A DNA stretch of 64,000 bases from a bacterium. GTDB lineage: Bacteria > Hinthialibacterota > Hinthialibacteria > H5-UNCL2. Numbering within the stretch: position 1 is the first letter of the stretch; each line of letters opens with the position of its first letter. The position numbers and the translations under genes are program-made. The stretch is from assembly GCA_015075175.1 (NCBI GenBank), contig JABTUV010000001.1, positions 620,001 through 684,000 on the forward strand. Reading direction: 5' to 3'. Positions 9,553 to 18,366 of this stretch are shown one piece after another. The notes under the pieces were generated by a model. That model did not search any database, had not been told where the DNA came from, and saw only the letters and a program-made list of their open reading frames with translations.

Positions 9553-9626
9553 GGGACAATCACCCATTTTCCAGGCGACGCCGTCACTCATGCGGAGAAC
9601 GATCGCGGAAAATGGGCGCCTGTCCC
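9553..9626. repeat. Dispersed palindromic element, family A, copy 2
   Basis: Begins GGGACAATCACCCATTTTCC and ends GGAAAATGGGCGCCTGTCCC. Relative to copy 1 the GGCGCC-bearing end is on the right, so this copy is in the opposite orientation. It lies between the GH20 gene and the UDP-sugar dehydrogenase start. Confidence 0.8.
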
Positions 9627-9656
9627 TTGCCACTTGCAGTCGTACAAGGAGAACAC

Positions 9657-10995
9657 ATGTCCGCCGGTAAGTCGTCCGATTTGATCAACCGCATCAAGCA
9701 TCGCAAGGCCGTGATCGGCGTGGTGGGGCTGGGCTACGTCGGCCTGCCGCTGGTGCTGGAGTTTCATAAAGCCGGATTCCCCGTGTTGGGTTTTGATCTG
9801 GATGCGGGCGAAGTGCAAGTCGCTGCTTATGGGGAAGACCTACATCCGGCACATTCTCGACGAGCGCATCAAGCCGCTGGCGAAGGAGCGTTTCGACGCC
9901 ACCACCGACTTCTCGCGCGTACCGGAGGCGGATGCGCTGCTCTTGTGCGTGCCCACGCCCCTGACGGTCAACCGCGAGCCGGATATGACCTACATCGAGA
10001 ATACCGGCCGCTCGATCGGCCCTTATCTGCGCAAGGGTCAGTTGGTCGTGCTGGAATCGACGACCTATCCGGGAACCACGACCGAGGTGCTCAAGCCCAT
10101 CCTGGAGGGCTTGTCGAAGCTCTCGGCGGGCCGGGACTTCTTCCTGGCCTACAGCCCGGAGCGCGAGGACCCCAACAACCCGCAGTTCTCGACCGCGACG
10201 ATTCCCAAGGTGGTCGGCGGTTACAGCAAAGACTGCCGGCGGGTCGCTCTGGCGCTGTACGATCAGATCATCTGTCGTACCGTTCCCGTCAGCTCTTGCG
10301 AAGCCGCCGAGGCAACCAAGCTGATGGAGAACATCTTCCGCTGCATTAACATCGCGCTGGTCAACGAGCTGAAGATGGTGTTCGCGCGCATGGGCATCGA
10401 TGTGTGGGAGGTGATCGAGGCGGCTCGGACCAAACCGTTCGGGTTCATGCCGTTTTATCCCGGGCCGGGCCTGGGCGGCCACTGCATTCCCATCGATCCG
10501 TTTTACCTGACCTGGAAGGCGCGGGAGTACGGTTGCGCGACGCGCTTCATCGAGCTGGCGGGCGAGATCAACACCGGGATGCCCGAGTACGTGGTGGCGC
10601 AGACGATGGAGGCGCTCAACAAACGGAAGAAGGCGCTCAATGGGGCGCGCGTCCTGCTCTTGGGCATGGCCTACAAGAAGAACGTGGACGATGATCGCGA
10701 AAGCCCCAGTTACGTGCTCTGGAAACTCTTGGAGTCCAAGGGCGCCAAGGTCGAATACCACGATCCCTACATTCCGGTCATCCGGCCCACGCGCGAGCAT
10801 CCCGAATTGGCGGGCAGGAAAAGCGTGCCCCTGACCGCCGGGAGGCTCAAGAAGTACGATTGCGTGCTGATTTCAACCAATCATGACCAGGTGGACTACG
10901 AGCTGGTGTGCCGCTCGGCCCAGCTGGTGGTGGACAGCCGCAACGCCACGGCGGGGGTGCCCAGGAAGCTTCATGCGGCAGTCGAGAAGGCGTAG
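9657..10995 (+). CDS. Nucleotide-sugar 6-dehydrogenase, WbpA-like (UDP-GlcNAc/UDP-Glc type), one frameshift
   Basis: About 445 residues after bridging a frameshift near 9815-9825. The N-terminus from the ATG at 9657 (AAGGAG upstream) has the Rossmann motif [20 protein letters not shown]. The second frame continues with [39 protein letters not shown] and the catalytic-cysteine motif [16 protein letters not shown]. The C-terminal UDP-binding domain has [19 protein letters not shown]. The enzyme oxidises C6 of a UDP-hexose to the uronic acid with two NAD. The sequence style is closer to UDP-N-acetyl-hexosamine dehydrogenases of surface polysaccharide pathways than to UDP-glucose dehydrogenase proper, but this is a judgement. 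A UDP-GlcNAc 2-epimerase is encoded 33 kb away. Confidence 0.88.
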
Positions 10996-11039
10996 GCGAG
11001 CGGGGGATCGTCGCCTAATTCCCGTCGAGCTTGCGCTGT

Positions 11040-11111
11040 GGGACAGTCACCGACTGCCGCAAGGGGGGTCGCCGGCCCGGAGACTGCTCGGCGGCAATCG
11101 GTGACTGTCCC
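11040..11111. repeat. Dispersed palindromic element, family A, copy 3
   Basis: Begins GGGACAGTCACCGACTGCCG and ends CGGCAATCGGTGACTGTCCC. Both ends carry the GTCACC form, unlike the other copies, and the inner arms are more diverged. It lies between the dehydrogenase stop and the end of the methyltransferase gene. Confidence 0.7.
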
Positions 11112-11125
11112 GTACAGCCCTCCAG

Positions 11126-11734
11126 CTACGTCTCCGCGACGCCGGAAACCATCTGCCCGAGGTAGGCGGGCGCGCCGCGCAGCGTGAAGCGTCTCGGACG
11201 ACAGCACCCGCAGCGGCGAGCGATCCAGGCCGTCGAGAATGTCGCGCGTCAGATGGCATCCGCAGCCAGCCGAACGTGTAGCGGTTCCAACCAGCGCTGC
11301 AGGCGCAAGAGCGACGCCTTCCCGCCATCCCGTGCTCCAGGAAATGGAACCGCCCTGGCCTCACCAGCACGCGCGCGATCTCTTCCAGCGTCATGGCCGG
11401 GTCGCGGACCGTGCAGAGGGTACAGGTGGAGACCACGGCGTCGAAGCAAGCGTCGGGGAAGGGAAGATGCTCGGCCACGCCGCCGAGGACTTGCACGGGA
11501 AGGCGACGCGCTCCCTGCGTGCGCGCGCCCGCAAGCATCCCCGCTCGGGATCCAGGCCCACCAGCCGCGTAATCGACTCGCTGTAATGCGCCAGCGACAG
11601 GCCCGTGCCGGAAGCCGATCCTCCAGCACGCGCCCCGAGATTTCAGACAAGAGGTCGGCGCGCTCCTGCACCAGATGCGCCGGCTGCAGGTGGTCGCAGA
11701 GGATGGGGAAGACGCATCGAGCGTAAAGTCCCAT
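11126..11734 (-). pseudogene. Class I SAM-dependent methyltransferase, broken by several frameshifts
   Basis: Pieces in all three minus frames line up as one protein of about 203 residues. They are MGLYARCVFPILCDHLQPAH (start 11734), then PVQVLGGVAEHLPFPDACFD, VVSTCTLCTVRDPAMTLEEI, RVLVRPGRFHFLEHGMAG, LQRWLEPLHVRLAADAI, and finally AYLGQMVSGVAET before the TAG at 11126-11128. This matches the small UbiE/METTL7-like methyltransferase family, with post-I (VLGG) and motif IV (STCTLC) positions recognisable. The glycine-rich SAM motif falls in a garbled stretch near 11600. At least four frame changes are needed, so it is either a decaying gene or a low-quality region. The substrate is unknown. 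Confidence 0.65.
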
Positions 11735-12019
11735 CCAGCCATCCTAGGCCAACCCGGATCTCGGGAAACAAAAACCTGCGATCACGCGACCGTCCGTGTG
11801 GCTGAGATTTATACTCAACAGCGATCTCTTCACGCGCGCGCCGGCTGGGCGGCATTCTCGAGATTTTTGACACTTTTCTGCACCGCGTTTAGATAAGGAC
11901 CCAGACTGGACTTGCGGCCCTTTCCGTACGCGCCGATACGGTCGTCCGCTTCCGATTGCCGCGGAATGGCGAAAGGTCTCGACCAGCAACGGTATCAGCC
12001 GAGAAGAAGGAACGACACC

Positions 12020-15000
12020 ATGCCCAAGCGTTCGGACATCCACAAAGTCGCGATCATCGGCTCCGGCCCCATCGTCATCGGTCAAGCCTGCGAGTTCGAC
12101 TATTCGGGTACCCAGGCGTGCAAGGCGCTGAAACGACTGGGTTACGAAGTGCTGCTCGTCAACTCCAATCCGGCGACGATCATGACAGATCCGGCGATGG
12201 CGGACGTGACCTACATCGAGCCGCTGAATCTGGAGTCCATGGTACGCATCATCGAGAAGGAACGGCCGGACGCGCTGTTGCCGAACCTGGGCGGCCAGTC
12301 GGGCTTGAACCTGGCGTCCGAGTTGGCTCGCAAGGGATATTTGGGCAAGTACGGCGTTAAAGTGATCGGCGTCAACGTGGACGCCATCGAGCGGGGCGAG
12401 GACCGCATCGCCTTCAAGGAGACGATGCGGAAGCTGGGCATCGACATGCCCCGCAGCGCGCCCGCCTTCTCGGTGGAAGAGGCCGAGGCCATCGCCCAGC
12501 AGCTTGGGTATCCGGTCGTCATTCGGCCGGCCTACACGCTGGGGGGGACGGGCGGCGGAGCGGTCTTCAATGTGGACGAGCTGCGCACCGTCGCGGCTCG
12601 CGGCATCGCCGCCAGCCTGGTGGGTCAGATTCTCGTCGAGGAGTCGGTGCTGGGCTGGGAGGAACTGGAACTGGAGGTCGTGCGCGACGCCAGGAACCAG
12701 ATGATCACCGTCTGCTTCATTGAGAACGTGGACGCGATGGGCGTGCACACCGGCGACTCCTTTGCACTGCGCCCATGCTGACGATCGACCCGGAGCCAAG
12801 CCCGGCTGCAGGAATACTCGTACCGGATCGTCGAGGCGATTGAGGTGATCGGGGGAACCAATATCCAGTTTGCGCACGATCCGAAGACCGGCCGGGTGGT
12901 GGTGATCGAGATCAATCCGCGCACCTCACGCTCTTCCGCGCTGGCCTCCAAGGCGACGGGGTTTCCCATCGCCTACGTCTCTTCGCTCCTGGCGGCCGGA
13001 CTGACGCTGGACGAAATCCCCTATTGGCGCGACGGCACGCTGGACAAGTACACGCCGTCCGGCGACTACGTGGTGGTCAAGTTCGCGCGCTGGGCGTTTG
13101 AGAAGTTCCGCGGAGTTGAGGACAAACTGGGAACCCAGATGCGCGCGGTCGGGGAGGTCATGAGCATCGGCAAGACCTTCAAGGAGGCTCTGCAGAAGGC
13201 GATCCGCTCGCTGGAGACGGGCCGCTACGGACTGGGGTTCGCCCGCAATTTCCACTCCCGATCGTTGGACGACCTCCTACAGATGCTCTGGCAGCCCTCC
13301 AGCGAACGCTATTTCATCATGTACGAAGCGCTGCGGAAGGGCGCCGACGTGGAGACGATCCACCAGCGCACGCACGTCAAGCCGTGGTTCATCCAGCAGA
13401 TGAAGGAGCTGGTGGAACTGGAGGAGCGCATTCTCGCATGCAAGGGAGGAACGCTTCCGGACGACCTCTTGAAGGCGGCCAAGCGCGACGGTTTCGCCGA
13501 CCGCTATCTCGCGGGTCTCTTGGGCGTTTCGGAGAAGTGCATCCGCGACCAGCGCACGAGGCTCGGCCTGGTTGAGGGCTGGCATCCCGTTCCCGTCAGC
13601 GGGGTGGAAAACGCGGCCTATTATTACTCCAGCTACAACGCTCCCGACACGACTACCGCCTCCGACAAGCCCAAGGTGATGGTGTTGGGGGGAGGTCCCA
13701 ATCGCATCGGCCAGGGCATCGAGTTCGATTACTGCTGCGTCCACGCGGCCTTCGCCCTGCGCGATCTGGGTTACGAGTCGATCATGGTCAATTGCAATCC
13801 CGAGACCGTTTCCACCGATTACGACACCAGCGACAAGCTCTACTTCGAGCCGCTGACGGTCGAGGACGTGCTGGCCATCTACGAAAAAGAGAGGCCGTTG
13901 GGCGTGATCGTGCAGTTCGGCGGCCAGACGCCGTTGAACCTGGCCAACGAGTTGGCGGCCAGCGGCGTCAGGATTCTGGGTACCACGCCGGACACCATCG
14001 ATCTGGCCGAGGATCGCGACCGTTTCCGCAAGGTAATCGCGGGGATGGGCGTCCCGCAGCCGGAATCGGGCATGGCGGGAAGCGTGGAGGAGGCGCTGGA
14101 CGTGGCCGGGCGCATCGGATATCCCCTGATGGTGCGTCCCTCCTACGTGCTGGGCGGACGGGCGATGGAGGTCGTCTATGACGAGTCCATGCTGCGCCAC
14201 TACGTCTCAGCGGCGGTGGAGGTCTCACCGGAACGGCCCATCCTTATCGACAAGTTCCTGCAGAATGCGATCGAGGCGGAGGCGGACGCGATCGCCGACG
14301 GCGTCGACGCCTTTGTGCCGGCGGTCATGGAGCACATCGAGCTGGCCGGCATCCATTCCGGCGACTCCGCCTGCGTGCTTCCGCCCGTCAGTATTCCGCC
14401 CAAGCACATCGACACGATCGAGGAATACACCCGCAAGATCGCCGTGGCGCTCGATGTGCGCGGGCTGATGAACATCCAGTACGCCATCTGTGAGGACGTG
14501 GTTTACGTTCTGGAGGCCAATCCCCGCGCCAGCCGCACCGTACCGCTGGTCAGCAAGGTGTGCAACGTCCCCATGGCGCGGCTGGGCGCTAAGGTAATGC
14601 TGGGCGCGAAGCTGGCCGATCTGGGCCTGGCCCGGCGCCCCATCCCGCATTTCGGCGTCAAGGAGGCGGTTTTCCCCTTCAACATGTTCCCCGAGGTGGA
14701 TCCCGTGCTGGGACCGGAGATGCGTTCCACCGGCGAGGTGCTGGGCATGGCGGGCAATTACGGACTGGCTTTTTACAAAGCGGAGGAGGCCGCCGGGCAG
14801 CGATTGCCATCGGAGGGGGCGGTCCTGATCACGGTCGCCGAATACGACCGGCCGGGTTGCGTGGATGTGGCGCGGCGATTCGCCGAGCTGGGCTTTCGCA
14901 TCGTGGCGACCCGCGGGACGGCCGAGTTCCTGCGGCGCCACGACGTGGAAGCGCAGCCCATCCTGAAGTTGCAGGAGGGCCGCCCCAACATCGTGGACGC

Positions 15001-15238
15001 CATCAAGAACGGAGAACCAACTGGTCGTCAATACGTTCGGCGGGGCGTTACAGCGCGGTGGACGACCCATACATTCTGCAAGGCGGCGATCCGCTACAAG
15101 ATTCCCTGCCATCACGACGCTGGCGGCGGCGCTGGCGGCGGCGCGCGGATCGCCGCCCGCCGCCAAGACGCCGGCGTCATCGCCAGTCTGCAGGAGTATC
15201 ACGCCGGCATCTCGGCCTACGCGCCGCAGCCGGCGTGA
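12020..15238 (+). CDS. carB: Carbamoyl-phosphate synthase large subunit (frameshifted)
   Basis: About 1,070 residues once frame changes are bridged. From the ATG at 12020: HKVAIIGSGPIVIGQACEFD, the first ATP-grasp half with PAYTLGGTGGG, then a frameshift pair near 12765 and 12800. The frame resumes at RIVEAIEVIGGTNIQFAH and continues intact through the oligomerisation domain and the second half (VLGGGPNRIGQGIEFDYCCV, RPSYVLGGRAMEVVYDE). The MGS-like allosteric domain at the C-terminus (about 14820-15238) needs further frame changes near 15013, 15060, 15085 and 15140 before ending SLQEYHAGISAYAPQPA. The enzyme makes carbamoyl phosphate for pyrimidines and arginine with CarA, which is not in this window. 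Because carB is normally essential, the frameshifts are most likely sequence errors. Confidence 0.93.
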
Positions 15239-15406
15239 CCAACCCGACAGGGGGTGCGGCAGCCTCTTGTCGCCGGTGCAGGCCGCCTGCGCCGTGACGC
15301 GGCGGCAAGCTGCCGCGCTCCACATGGAAAATCGACTTGACAGCCGCACGCCTCTCCATGACCCTTACCCGACACGAACGTCGCCGATGAGGACTTCCGT
15401 GCACCC
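15239..15406. other. Intergenic spacer with a palindromic GGCGGCAAGCTGCCGC block
   Basis: No gene is visible. A small inverted repeat GGCGGCAAGCTGCCGCGCTCC lies at about 15299-15320. A near-identical GCGGCAGCAAGCTGCCGC block occurs at about 22218 and a related half near 33460, so it belongs to the set of dispersed intergenic palindromes. Confidence 0.45.
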
Positions 15407-17962
15407 ATGAAGATCCACTCCTATCACGTTCTCCCTGACTTCCCCGACAAACTGGCTCCTCTCATGGAGCTGGCCAACAACATGTGGTTCTCCTGGAATT
15501 GGGAGGCCGTGCAGCTCTTCATCCGCATCGACGCGGAACGCTGGGAGAAGGCCTACCAGAACCCGGTCGACATGCTCACGCACCTGCCCAAGGAGCGCGT
15601 GCAGGAGATCGCCGAGGACGACAGCTTCCTGGCCAACCTGGAGCGCGTGGTGGGACGTTTCCGCGACTACATGACGCGCCCCACCTGGTTCGAGAAGTAC
15701 CTGGCCTCCGCCGGCAAGGTGCAAATCGCCTACTTCTCCTGCGAGTTCGGGCTGGACGAGGGCCTGCCCATTTATTCAGGCGGCCTGGGCATGCTCTCCG
15801 GCGATCATCTCAAGTCAGCCAGCGACCTGGGCATCCCGCTGGTGGGAGTGGGTCTCCTCTACCGTCAGGGTTACTTCCGCCAGTATCTGAACCCGGACGG
15901 CTGGCAGCAGGAACGCTATCCCGAGAACGACTGGTACCACATGCCGGTCTCGCAGATGCGTGACGAAAACGGCCAGCCCGTCCGCATCACGGTTGACATC
16001 ATGGGCTCGCCCGTGATCGCGCAGGTGTGGCGCGTGAACGTGGGGCGCGTGCCCTTGTATCTTCTGGACACCAACATTCAGGAGAACTCGCCGGAGGGGC
16101 GCGACATCACCACCCAGCTGTACGGCGGCGACCGCGAGACGCGCATCCGTCAGGAAGTGCTCTTGGGCATCGGGGGCACGCGCGCCTTACGCGCCCTGGG
16201 GATCACGCCCACGGTCTATCATCTTAACGAAGGCCATTCCGCCTTTCTGGTCGTGGAACGGATGCGCATGTTGATGGAGGAGGGCCTGACCTTCGACGAG
16301 GCGCGCCAGGTGGTGTGGGCCAGCAACGTCTTTACCACCCACACGCCTGTTCCCGCCGGCAATGAGCGCTTCGAGCCGCAACTGGTGTACAAGTATCTCA
16401 TGCCCTACCTGAATCGGCTGGGTCTGCGTTGGGAGGAGTTTCTGGCGCTGGGGCGCGAGAATCCGGCCAACAACCTGGAGCCGTTCTGCATGACGGTATT
16501 GGCGTTAAGGCTGTCGGCGCACTGCAACGGAGTTTCAGCGCTGCACGGCAGCGTGAGCCGCGAGATGTGGAAAGCGCTGTGGCCGGACCTGCCGGTCGCC
16601 GAGGCGCCGATCCGGCACATCACCAACGGCTGCCACACGTTTTCCTGGCTGTCGCACGACATGGGCGAGCTGTACATTACGTACCTGGGTCCCAAGTACG
16701 TGGAGCGGCCGTGGGACTTTTCCATCTGGGAGCGGGTGGACCGCATCCCCGACGCGGAGTTGTGGCGGACGCATCAGCGGCGGCGGGAGCGGCTGGTGTT
16801 TTTCGCGCGCAAGCGGCTCAAGCAGCAGCTGGGCGGCCGTGGGGCGGGCAGCGCCGAGATGCGGCAGGCGGAGGGGATCCTGGACCCGCACGCCTTGACC
16901 ATAGTTTTCGCCCGGCGCTTTGCCACCTACAAGCGCGGCACGCTTCTCTTCGCCGATCCCGAGCGGCTCTACCGCATCATCTCCGACCCCACCCGCCCGG
17001 TGCAATTCATCTTCGCCGGCAAGGCTCATCCGCAGGACAATCCGGGCAAAGAGATCATCCGCACCATCGTGCACTTCTCCCGGGACGAGCGCTTTCGGGA
17101 CAACATTGTTTTTCTTGAGGATTATGACATCAACGTGGCGCGCTATCTCCTTCAGGGCGCGGACGTCTGGCTCAATACGCCACGCCGTCCCTTGGAGGCC
17201 AGCGGAACCTCGGGCATGAAGGCGGCGTTCAACGGGGCGCTGAATCTTTCCGTGCTGGACGGCTGGTGGGTGGAAGGCTACAGCCCCGAGGTCGGCTGGC
17301 GCATCGGCAACGGGGAAGTCTACGCCGATCCCAAGGAGCAGGACTACGTCGAGGGCCAGGCGCTCTACCACACGTTGGAAAACGAGATCGTCCCCATGTT
17401 CTACGACCGTGACCAGTTCAACATTCCGCACGAATGGGTCGCCCGGATGAAGGCCAGCATCCGGAGCCTGGCCAGCCGCTACAACACCCACCGCATGTTG
17501 ACGGAATACATGGTGGACTTCTACGTGCCGGCCAGCCATGCCTGCGAGGTGCTGGCGATGAACGATTTCGCCCGCGCCCGGGAGCTGGCGGAGTGGATGC
17601 GGCGCATCCAGTCCCGCTGGCACGAGATACGCATCCTGGACATCGAGAAGAAGGGCGGCGGCGCCGACGTCACCGCCGGCCTGCTGCTGCCCGTGCGCGT
17701 CAGGGTGCGACTGGGCGGTCTGAAACTGGAAGATGTTTCCGTCGAAGTGATTTACGGTCCTCTCGACACGCGAGGCCAGTTGGAATCGTATGAGAGCATC
17801 AAGGCGGCGGTGGAAGAGGGGCCGATCGACGGTGTGTACACTTTCAAGGCGTCGATTCCATGTCCGGACAGTGGGCGCTTCGGCTTCTCCGCCCGCGTCC
17901 TCCCCAAGCACCGCGACCTGGTGCATCCCTATCTGCCGGGCCTGATTACCTGGGCGGAGTGA
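15407..17962 (+). CDS. glgP: Alpha-glucan (glycogen/maltodextrin) phosphorylase, GT35
   Basis: Intact 851 residues. An N-terminal DUF3417-type segment (LAPLMELANNMWFSWNWEAV) is followed by the phosphorylase core: AYFSCEFGLDEGLPIYSGGL, GDHLKSASDLGIPLVGVGLL, YHLNEGHSAFL, FTTHTPVPAGNERF, ARRFATYKRGTL, QFIFAGKAHPQDNPGK and PRRPLEASGTSGMKAAFNGA, the last carrying the pyridoxal-phosphate lysine region. A C-terminal beta-domain of about 130 residues (from VRVRVRLGGLKLEDVSVEVI) is usual in this subfamily. It releases glucose-1-phosphate from alpha-1,4-glucans in the cytoplasm. It is alone, with no other glycogen genes nearby. Confidence 0.94.
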   Translation: MKIHSYHVLPDFPDKLAPLMELANNMWFSWNWEAVQLFIRIDAERWEKAYQNPVDMLTHLPKERVQEIAEDDSFLANLERVVGRFRDYMTRPTWFEKYLASAGKVQIAYFSCEFGLDEGLPIYSGGLGMLSGDHLKSASDLGIPLVGVGLLYRQGYFRQYLNPDGWQQERYPENDWYHMPVSQMRDENGQPVRITVDIMGSPVIAQVWRVNVGRVPLYLLDTNIQENSPEGRDITTQLYGGDRETRIRQEVLLGIGGTRALRALGITPTVYHLNEGHSAFLVVERMRMLMEEGLTFDEARQVVWASNVFTTHTPVPAGNERFEPQLVYKYLMPYLNRLGLRWEEFLALGRENPANNLEPFCMTVLALRLSAHCNGVSALHGSVSREMWKALWPDLPVAEAPIRHITNGCHTFSWLSHDMGELYITYLGPKYVERPWDFSIWERVDRIPDAELWRTHQRRRERLVFFARKRLKQQLGGRGAGSAEMRQAEGILDPHALTIVFARRFATYKRGTLLFADPERLYRIISDPTRPVQFIFAGKAHPQDNPGKEIIRTIVHFSRDERFRDNIVFLEDYDINVARYLLQGADVWLNTPRRPLEASGTSGMKAAFNGALNLSVLDGWWVEGYSPEVGWRIGNGEVYADPKEQDYVEGQALYHTLENEIVPMFYDRDQFNIPHEWVARMKASIRSLASRYNTHRMLTEYMVDFYVPASHACEVLAMNDFARARELAEWMRRIQSRWHEIRILDIEKKGGGADVTAGLLLPVRVRVRLGGLKLEDVSVEVIYGPLDTRGQLESYESIKAAVEEGPIDGVYTFKASIPCPDSGRFGFSARVLPKHRDLVHPYLPGLITWAE

Positions 17963-18007
17963 GATGAATACCAAGGCAGCTCCGAAGGCGGCCTGGGCGG
18001 ATCTGGA

Positions 18008-18135
18008 CCGTCCTCTCGATACGCGGCCCAAAGTTACATCTCGCTCTTCAAGCGAGTTATCCGTCGGGCCGCTACTCGAGGACTCGGGTTTTCTTTTTTC
18101 GAGGCATGTCAGGGACGCGCCGTTTTTCCTAGCGG
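18008..18135. repeat. Dispersed about 99-bp element, family B, copy 1, with a degenerate family A end behind it
   Basis: Starts CCGTCCTCTCGATACGCGGC and ends with CTACTCGAGGACTCGGGTTT then a T-rich TTCTTTTTTCG. It matches the elements at 33263-33360 and 44534-44710. It is followed by GGGACGCGCCGTTTTTCC, which looks like a worn left end of family A. The bases just before it (from 17964) also resemble the flank of copy 2, so the duplicated unit is longer than the core. Confidence 0.7.
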
Positions 18136-18148
18136 AACACGCAAATGT

Positions 18149-18249
18149 AAGCCGTGTCCTCGAGTAGGCTGCTTGATGTAGAAAATCTAAGCCGTGTCCT
18201 CGAGTAGGCTGCTTGATGTAGAAAATCTAAGCCGTGTCCTCGAGTAGGC
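18149..18249. repeat. 40-bp tandem repeat, about 2.5 copies, built on the family B end
   Basis: A 40-base unit starting GCCGTGTCCTCGAGTAGG and continuing CTGCTTGATGTAGAAAATCT repeats exactly at 18151, 18191 and 18231, the third being cut short. GTCCTCGAGTAG is the reverse complement of the family B end CTACTCGAGGAC. Downstream (about 18290-18320) GCCGTATCGAGAGG resembles the other family B end in reverse. There are no spacers, so this is not a CRISPR array. Confidence 0.8.
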
Positions 18250-18366
18250 CCCGCCGACGCACCCCCATCGAAGGTAAAACGTAACCTGGGGCCGTATCGA
18301 GAGGCACGGCGGCTTGGATGCGTCCAGGTTGCCTTCGCCGCGTGCAGGAACAGTCCCTCCGTCTCC

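Noticed and set aside
18149-18249. Possible CRISPR array
   Set aside because: Units are direct 40-base tandem repeats without spacers, and no cas genes are nearby.
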